6,498 nt of DNA, from the NCBI GenBank assembly GCA_031279155.1, contig JAITJB010000135.1, positions 1 through 6,498 on the forward strand. The letters run 5' to 3'. The stretch's first letter is position 1. Each line of letters starts with the position of its first letter. The notes below the pieces were generated by a model. That model saw only the letters and a program-made list of their open reading frames with translations, ran no database searches and was not told where the DNA came from. The stretch is from Deltaproteobacteria bacterium (lineage in GTDB: Bacteria > Desulfobacterota > Desulfarculia > Adiutricales > Adiutricaceae). Both the position numbers and the translations under genes were made by a program. Below are positions 1 through 3,637 of the stretch, in pieces.

Positions 1-81
1 TATTTAAAATATAACCGCAGCCTAACGTCTTGGTTTCAGAGTGGTTAGAGATCAGAGATTTCAGAGAGGCTTGGGGGGGGC
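1..81 (+). other. Upstream region of the C26 hydrolase gene
   Basis: No gene is visible here. The left end is AT-rich, and TATAAC at 10-15 could be a -10 box, but its -35 would lie outside the window, so it cannot be judged. The octamer TTTCAGAG occurs at 34-41 and 59-66, with a related ATCAGAGA at 51-58, giving a small direct-repeat cluster. A run of eight G residues (73-80) lies one base before the ATG and may stand in for a normal Shine-Dalgarno sequence. GAGAGG at 64-69 is the other purine-rich stretch close to the start. No CsoR-type ATACCC/GGGTAT half-site is present, so I see no sign that the repressor downstream controls its own operon from here. Confidence 0.4.
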
Positions 82-894
82 ATGGAAAATTTAAAGTGGC
101 CGATAATCGTTGTCACCGCTTCCCAACGATACACCAATGATTGGGATGGCTCCCTATCGTTAGCCCAGGCTAGGGTATCTTATCAATACTGCGAGGCGGT
201 CTACCGTACAGGCGGACTACCGTTAATTGCCGCCTCCTATACCGGCGAGGGTCCCAAGCACTATGAGGGCCGAGGCTGGCCCCAAGAGCCCCCTCGTAAG
301 ATCGGGCCCTTGAAGGGCCGGGCTAAGGCCATTATGAGTCAGGCTCACGGCTTACTATTAACTGGCGGCGGCGACGTGATCTTGGGCGATGAAGATGGTT
401 TAGATAGCGTTCGGGAAATGGATCGCGACCGCGACTTTTGGGAGGCCGCCCTTCTCGAAGCGGCTATGGAACTAGATAAGCCGGTCTTTGGCGTCTGCCG
501 TGGTCTTCAGCTGATGAATAAGCTCTTGGGCGGGACGCTTTGGAACGATATCCCCAGCGAGTTTGATAAGCCCATAATCCATCAGCAAAGCGAGCCCCGA
601 ACCGAAAAGAGCCACAAGGTTATCTTAGAACCCAATAGCTTAATTAAGCGGATATGCGGCTCTGATTTAATCGAGGTCAATACCGGTCACCATCAGGCGG
701 CTAAGGATGTCGCGCCCGATCTTAAGGTCACCGGCCGCAGCCCTGACGGACTGATAGAGGTTTTAGAGCATAGGCGCCTTAAGTTTTTTTTGGGGGTCCA
801 GTGGCATCCGGAGAGCTTGGTTCCCTTCGATAGGGTGTCAGAAACCTTGTTTTTAGCTTTCATCAATGAGGCCGCCGCTTGCGGCTCCCAATAA
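82..894 (+). CDS. Gamma-glutamyl-GABA hydrolase family protein (peptidase C26, class-I glutamine amidotransferase fold)
   Basis: This 270-residue cytosolic hydrolase has the complete class-I glutamine amidotransferase catalytic set. The nucleophile elbow is GVCRGLQ with Cys139, and QWHPE near the C-terminus supplies His242 and Glu244. The oxyanion-region glycines TGGGDV are at 94-99. RDFWE (117-121) and the GHHQ segment (202-205) are typical of the peptidase C26 branch, whose best known member, PuuD, cleaves gamma-glutamyl-GABA to glutamate and GABA in putrescine breakdown. Length (about 250 residues) and motif order fit a complete, intact enzyme. No other putrescine-pathway gene is in view, so the true substrate could be another gamma-glutamyl amide or a peptide. 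The ATG at 82 is taken as start because the conserved beta strand (PIIVVTAS, residues 7-14) begins directly after it. The gene ends 16 bases before the metal-sensor gene, so the two are probably co-transcribed. The family is secure and the substrate is not. Confidence 0.88.
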   Translation: MENLKWPIIVVTASQRYTNDWDGSLSLAQARVSYQYCEAVYRTGGLPLIAASYTGEGPKHYEGRGWPQEPPRKIGPLKGRAKAIMSQAHGLLLTGGGDVILGDEDGLDSVREMDRDRDFWEAALLEAAMELDKPVFGVCRGLQLMNKLLGGTLWNDIPSEFDKPIIHQQSEPRTEKSHKVILEPNSLIKRICGSDLIEVNTGHHQAAKDVAPDLKVTGRSPDGLIEVLEHRRLKFFLGVQWHPESLVPFDRVSETLFLAFINEAAACGSQ

Positions 895-900
895 GTCAGC

Positions 901-906
901 GGGGGA
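901..906 (+). promoter_or_regulatory. Ribosome binding site deciding the csoR-like start
   Basis: GGGGGA lies four bases before the ATG at 911. It favours this start over the in-frame ATG at 866, which has no purine-rich site before it and would add 15 residues (overlapping the upstream gene) unlike the N-termini of the family. The site is G-rich rather than a classical AGGAGG. Confidence 0.55.
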
Positions 907-910
907 TAAT

Positions 911-1189
911 ATGCGAAAATGCATGAATGTTAAATCGGTCGTCTCTCGCCTTAAACGCATCGAGGGGCAAGTTCGCGGGCTGATGAGTATGGTTGAAAAA
1001 GATGTTCCCTGCGAAGATATTTTGGTTCAGATAAGCGCGGCCAAATCAGCTCTCCATAAGACCGGGCAGGTGATTTTAGAGGGACACTTGCGCAACTGCG
1101 TCTTGACTGGCATTGAAAGTGGCGATGCCAAAAACACCTTAGAAAAATTGGCCAAGGCCATCAAGCAGTTTTCCTCCAAAGTAGGTTAG
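911..1189 (+). CDS. CsoR/FrmR-family metal-sensing transcriptional repressor
   Basis: This 92-residue all-helical DNA-binding protein belongs to the CsoR/RcnR/FrmR family (Trns_repr_metal, DUF156). Such proteins form tetramers, bind an operator without metal and let go when the ligand binds. The hallmark helix RLKRIEGQVRGL is at residues 13-24, followed by a Cys-containing turn (VPCEDIL) and QISAAKSAL. The ligand positions read Cys34, His59 and Cys63 (GHLRNC), the C-H-C pattern known for Cu(I) sensors of the CsoR type. CstR persulfide sensors lack the His, and RcnR has His in the last position. An extra Cys4 near the N-terminus falls close to where Ni/Co sensors carry an additional ligand, so nickel or another thiophilic metal cannot be excluded. 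The start at 911 is chosen over 866 from the ribosome site and family length. The gene follows the hydrolase by 16 bases and converges on the metal ATPase, whose promoter carries a matching operator. Its stop codon lies inside a repeat tract. Confidence 0.9.
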   Translation: MRKCMNVKSVVSRLKRIEGQVRGLMSMVEKDVPCEDILVQISAAKSALHKTGQVILEGHLRNCVLTGIESGDAKNTLEKLAKAIKQFSSKVG

Positions 1190-1309
1190 GCTAGCCTTGC
1201 CGCGCCTAGGTTAGGTTAGGTTAGGTTAAGATAGGTCAGTTGGCTAGGCTAGGCTAGGCTTAGCCTAGGCTAAGCTATCTTAGGTTGGCCTAGGTTGGCT
1301 TAGCTTAGC
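1182..1309. repeat. Degenerate pentamer repeat tract (TAGGT/TAGGC units) between convergent genes
   Basis: The stretch is built mostly from five-base units. TTAGG repeats run from about 1206 to 1227, GGCTA repeats from 1242 to 1260, then inverted and mixed versions (AGCCTAGGCTAAGC, TAGGTTGGCC) reach 1309. CTAG occurs seven times and the palindrome CCTAGG three times (1205, 1264, 1289). The tract contains the TAG stop of the repressor gene (1187-1189) and, on the other strand, the stop and last nine codons of the ATPase gene (1309-1280). No open frame of its own is evident. Function is unknown. It may be slippage-grown filler, or it may fold as a terminator in both directions. Confidence 0.8.
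1227..1282. terminator. Possible bidirectional terminator: nested inverted repeat
   Basis: TAAGATAG (1227-1234) is perfectly complementary to CTATCTTA (1275-1282). Inside lies a tighter hairpin, CTAGGC (1254-1259), loop TTA, GCCTAG (1263-1268), extended by three further pairs after one mismatch. The structure is placed where two converging transcripts need to end. There is no T-run on either side, so it is not a classical intrinsic terminator. The ATPase stop codon lies in the right outer arm. Confidence 0.35.
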
Positions 1310-3211
1310 GGAAGTCATTATCCCCTCGGGCGGCTTATCGAATCCATGGTACTTAAAGTTTAAGAGGCGGGCGGAATTAAAGACGATGAGAAAGGCCCCC
1401 AAGTTGTGGGCCAAAGCCCCGGCCACCGGGCCCATTAAGCCGCCAGCAGCCAAAGATACGGTAAAAAAATTCATTATCATCGATAAGGTGATATTGACCT
1501 TAATAGTCTTGGTCGTCTTTTTGGCTAACCTTAAAAGATGGGGGATGCGCTTAAGATCGTCTCTGACTAAGACCCCGTCGGCGGCCATGGCGGCAAGTCC
1601 GCTGCCATTTCGGCCCATAGCTAAGCTCACATAAGCCGACTTTAAGGCCGGGGCGTCGTTTAGGCCGTCGCCGACCATCAAGACTTTATCCCAAGCCCTG
1701 CGTGGGAAATCTTCGGTTATGATCTTAGCCTTGTCCTGAGGTTTTAGTTCGGCCCGGACAAAGGTAATGCCGGCCTCGGAAGCGATAGTAATGGCCGCTT
1801 CCTTATGGTCGCCGGTTAGAAGCACAGTCTTAACGCCTTCGGCCTCAATAGCTTTAATGGTCTCTTTGGCTTCTTTTCGGATGGTATCGGCTAGGGCCAA
1901 AAAACCTGCGGCTCGCCCGCTCACGCCTATGAAGACCACGGCCTGGCCCATTTTTAGGTATTTTTGGGACGAACTTATTAAGCCTAAATCAAGCTCCCAG
2001 TTTTTTTCCTCAAATAGCTCTAAGCTCCCGCCAAGTATCTCTTGATTATCGGCTACCGCCCTTACCCCACGGGCTTCGATGAGCTCAAATTGGGTAATCT
2101 CTAAGATCTTAACGTTATTTTTTATAGCCTCGCGCCTAATGGCTTTGCCTATTGGGTGCTCGGATCGCTCTTCGCAAGTAGCAGCTAAGCTCCATAAATT
2201 ATCCAAACTAATTCCCGGGGCGGCTATAGCGCTAGTAACCTCGGCTTGACCGTAGGTGATGGTGCCGGTTTTATCAAAGGCGGCTACCTGGACTTTGGCC
2301 AGGCGCTCTAAAGCTTCGCCTGAGGAGATGATTATGCCCTGCCGGCTGGCGTTACCGATGCCGGCCATGATGGCCGTAGGGGTGGCTAATACTAGGGCGC
2401 AAGGGCAGAAGACGACTAAGATGGTAACAGCTCGCAGCGATTCTCCGGTTATAAAATACGTTATTAAACAAGCGGCTAAGGCCATAAAAACGATATAGCC
2501 GGCCCAGCGATCCATGATCCTAACTATGGGCGTTTTGGAGGCTTCGGCTGATTCCACTAGCCTTATCATCCTAATGATGGAACTATCCTCGCCGACCTTG
2601 GTGGCCTTAAAATCAAAGGTCCCCAACTGATTTAAGGTCCCGCTATAGACCTCATCGCCGACCCCTTTATCAACTGGTATGGATTCTCCGGTTAAAAGCG
2701 ACTGGTCAATAGCCGTGCGGCCAAAGACTATCTCGCCATCGACCGGGATAACCTCGCCGGCTAAAACGCGGACGATATCGCCGCTTAAGACTTCTCTAGC
2801 CTTAAGGGTAGTAACGCTACCGTCTCTTACGACCCTAGCTGTGACCGGAGAGAGGTTAACCAAATTTTCCAAGCCCTCGCGGGCCTTTCTGACTGTGCGC
2901 TCCTCGAGCATCGAGCCTAAAGTCATGATGAAGGCCACTTCGCCGGCGGCAAAGATCTCGCCAATACAAATTGAAGCCAAAAGGGCCATGGAAACCAAGA
3001 CGTCGGCTGTTACGTCAAAGCGAGTAAATAAGCCTAACCCCGCCTCCAAAAGGATAGGAAGGCCGCATAAAATAACGGCCACATAGGATGGAGAAAAGGG
3101 GGCGTTTGGAAACAGATCTATGAAATCAACGAGTAAGGCTACGGCCGAGATCAGGGTGATAGCTAGCGCTTTTCGGCCCTTAAAAGAGAAAAAGCTAATA
3201 ATTTTCTCCAT
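1280..3211 (-). CDS. Heavy-metal-translocating P-type ATPase (P1B, CPC type, no metal-binding domain)
   Basis: This inner-membrane pump of 643 residues probably exports a soft metal ion from the cytosol at the cost of ATP. Visible in order: four hydrophobic segments before residue 105, actuator-domain TGES (174-177), a membrane helix near 237-256, CPC (269-271) in the metal-path helix, phosphorylation motif DKTGT with Asp313, the P1B nucleotide-domain HP (352-353), TGD (466-468), GDGLND (514-519) and two final helices after about 572. All catalytic motifs are intact. No N-terminal CxxC or His-rich metal-binding domain exists, as the protein enters its first membrane segment within about 15 residues. 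In the last helices Asn581 and His602 (HNLG) stand where Zn/Cd pumps have Lys and Asp, and the Cu-type Met/Ser pattern is also missing, so the metal cannot be named. The last nine residues are encoded by repeat DNA. GGAGGT four bases upstream supports the start. A CsoR-type operator covers its promoter. Confidence 0.92.
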   Translation of the reverse strand: MEKIISFFSFKGRKALAITLISAVALLVDFIDLFPNAPFSPSYVAVILCGLPILLEAGLGLFTRFDVTADVLVSMALLASICIGEIFAAGEVAFIMTLGSMLEERTVRKAREGLENLVNLSPVTARVVRDGSVTTLKAREVLSGDIVRVLAGEVIPVDGEIVFGRTAIDQSLLTGESIPVDKGVGDEVYSGTLNQLGTFDFKATKVGEDSSIIRMIRLVESAEASKTPIVRIMDRWAGYIVFMALAACLITYFITGESLRAVTILVVFCPCALVLATPTAIMAGIGNASRQGIIISSGEALERLAKVQVAAFDKTGTITYGQAEVTSAIAAPGISLDNLWSLAATCEERSEHPIGKAIRREAIKNNVKILEITQFELIEARGVRAVADNQEILGGSLELFEEKNWELDLGLISSSQKYLKMGQAVVFIGVSGRAAGFLALADTIRKEAKETIKAIEAEGVKTVLLTGDHKEAAITIASEAGITFVRAELKPQDKAKIITEDFPRRAWDKVLMVGDGLNDAPALKSAYVSLAMGRNGSGLAAMAADGVLVRDDLKRIPHLLRLAKKTTKTIKVNITLSMIMNFFTVSLAAGGLMGPVAGALAHNLGAFLIVFNSARLLNFKYHGFDKPPEGIMTSAKLSQPRPT

Positions 3212-3215
3212 AGTT

Positions 3216-3221
3216 ACCTCC
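3216..3221 (-). promoter_or_regulatory. Ribosome binding site of the P-type ATPase gene
   Basis: GGAGGT on the minus strand, a near-perfect Shine-Dalgarno sequence, ends four bases before the ATG at 3211 and fixes that start. The spacing is slightly short. Confidence 0.75.
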
Positions 3222-3227
3222 AGAAGC

Positions 3228-3285
3228 GGTATGGGGCCAAGATAGCCGGGCTTAAGACGGCCTCCTGAGGCAAATACCCCATACC
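3228..3285 (-). repeat. Nine-base inverted repeat in the ATPase leader
   Basis: GGTATGGGG (3228-3236) is a perfect inverted partner of CCCCATACC (3277-3285). On the minus strand the first arm would fall at about the transcript 5' end and the second arm about seven bases before the Shine-Dalgarno site. A smaller palindrome, GCCTC-CT-GAGGC (3260-3271), sits between them. The arms also look like operator half-sites (GGTATG/CATACC), so the repeat may serve DNA binding rather than RNA folding. Confidence 0.45.
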
Positions 3286-3297
3286 CCTATAGGGTAT
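3281..3297. promoter_or_regulatory. CsoR-type operator
   Basis: ATACCC (3281-3286), five-base spacer CTATA, GGGTAT (3292-3297) form a perfect inverted repeat, seven pairs if the flanking C3280/G3298 are included. This resembles described CsoR-family operators, which carry inverted ATACC/GGTAT ends around a short central segment. A further direct half-site, ATACCC, lies at 3274-3279. The palindrome overlaps the proposed -10 box of the ATPase promoter, which suits simple repression. The likely regulator is the C-H-C protein encoded at 911-1189. The assignment rests on pattern and context. Confidence 0.72.
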
Positions 3298-3320
3298 GTT
3301 AGTTTGGAGGTTAATGTCAA
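3291..3320 (-). promoter_or_regulatory. Promoter of the P-type ATPase gene
   Basis: On the minus strand a perfect -35 TTGACA (3320-3315) is followed after 18 bases by TACCCT (3296-3291), which keeps the first two and last bases of a -10 box. Transcription would start near 3284, leaving a leader of about 70 bases. The poor middle of the -10 coincides with the repressor palindrome, as often seen in metal-regulated promoters. Confidence 0.6.
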
Positions 3321-3373
3321 CTAGAAATTTTTGGAGCCCTTAAAAGGCTTATCTGAAAGCTAAGGCCAAGGCG

Positions 3374-3398
3374 TTTTTAAGGCGTTTAGCCTTAAAAA
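3374..3398. repeat. Hairpin repeat, copy 1 (AAGGCGTTTAGCCTTA core)
   Basis: TTTTTAAGGC and GCCTTAAAAA form a perfect ten-pair stem around the loop GTTTA. The core at 3379-3394 recurs at 3446-3461 with one change, and its left half AAGGCGTTT is also at 3368-3376. A-rich flanks and lack of a downstream T-run argue against a normal terminator, and no transcript is expected to end here between divergent genes. It may be an upstream element of the neighbouring promoter or a short dispersed repeat. Confidence 0.5.
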
Positions 3399-3415
3399 AA
3401 ATATGCCTCCCTCTA

Positions 3416-3424
3416 TGGTATAAT
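3416..3424 (+). promoter_or_regulatory. Extended -10 promoter for the activase gene
   Basis: TGG directly followed by TATAAT (3419-3424) is a consensus extended -10 element. The region one spacer upstream (around 3396-3401) is an A-tract with no clear -35 box, which extended -10 promoters tolerate. Transcription would begin near 3431, giving an untranslated leader of about 200 bases before the start at 3638. Confidence 0.65.
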
Positions 3425-3444
3425 CGTTACCTTGACGTTTAGCC

Positions 3445-3461
3445 TAAGGCGTTTCGCCTTA
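3445..3461 (+). repeat. Hairpin repeat, copy 2, at the start of the activase leader
   Basis: TAAGGCG, loop TTT, CGCCTTA form a perfect seven-pair stem-loop. It shares 15 of 16 bases with the core of the hairpin at 3379-3394. In a transcript starting near 3431 it would be the first stable structure. Confidence 0.5.
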
Positions 3462-3463
3462 TT

Positions 3464-3533
3464 GCAAAGGGCTAGATACAAGAGGCTAGATGCAAAGGGC
3501 TAGATACAAGAGGCTAGATACGAGCGGCTAGCT
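3464..3533 (+). repeat. Five tandem 14-base repeats in the activase leader
   Basis: Units begin at 3464, 3478, 3492, 3506 and 3520. They alternate between GCAAAGGGCTAGAT (units 1 and 3) and ACAAGAGGCTAGAT (units 2 and 4), so the array is also a perfect 28-base doublet. Unit 5 (ACGAGCGGCTAGCT) is degenerate, and another GGCTAG follows at 3545-3550. There are no spacers between units. The array lies wholly inside the predicted leader RNA and ends in a small hairpin, TAGCTT-TG-AAGCTA (3529-3542). Function unknown. Confidence 0.85.
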
Positions 3534-3637
3534 TTGAAGCTAAAGGCTAGGGACTATGCCCAAAATTCTGCCCAAGCTTAGGCGCATTTTGGCTTTAGAA
3601 AATAGTCAAAACCAAACCCCATCAAGAATGGCAATTT
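3534..3637 (+). other. Remainder of the activase leader
   Basis: This part holds no recognisable riboswitch or RNA gene. CCAAAAT (3560-3566) can pair with ATTTTGG (3586-3592) around a 19-base loop. An ATG at 3556 opens a 31-codon frame that ends at 3651, overlapping the start of the activase gene in another frame. In the activase frame a TAG stop is at 3596-3598. The best ribosome-site candidate before 3638 is only AAGAATGG (3624-3631), which is weak. Confidence 0.35.

Noticed and set aside
866..910. Longer start for the repressor at ATG 866
   Set aside because: It has no ribosome site, its extra 15 residues are unlike the family, and ATG 911 has a G-rich site at proper distance.
1206..1227. 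TTAGG units resembling arthropod telomere repeats, possibly host DNA or an assembly chimera
   Set aside because: Only about three to four perfect units are present. They merge with TAGGC variants and are flanked on both sides by intact bacterial genes ending within the tract.
1386..3086. Several open frames of 80 to 135 codons on the + strand, antisense to the ATPase gene
   Set aside because: They lie wholly inside a gene with every catalytic motif intact, show no recognisable domain and have biased composition typical of mirror frames.
3261..3266. AGGAGG on the minus strand as a ribosome site for an upstream peptide of the ATPase gene
   Set aside because: No start codon follows at a workable distance. 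The sequence is one arm of the small palindrome 3260-3271.
3374..3401. Rho-independent terminator
   Set aside because: The stem is followed by an A-run rather than a T-run in both readings it could serve, and it lies between divergent genes.
3432..3463. Second promoter for the activase with -35 TTGACG
   Set aside because: No acceptable -10 box occurs 16-18 bases downstream, where the sequence is the CGCCTT arm of a hairpin.
3490..3531. Thirteen-codon frame within the 14-base repeats
   Set aside because: It is too short, has no ribosome site of note and is best explained as part of the repeat array.
3464..3533. CRISPR array
   Set aside because: Units are 14 bases long, directly adjacent with no spacers, and no cas gene is in the window.
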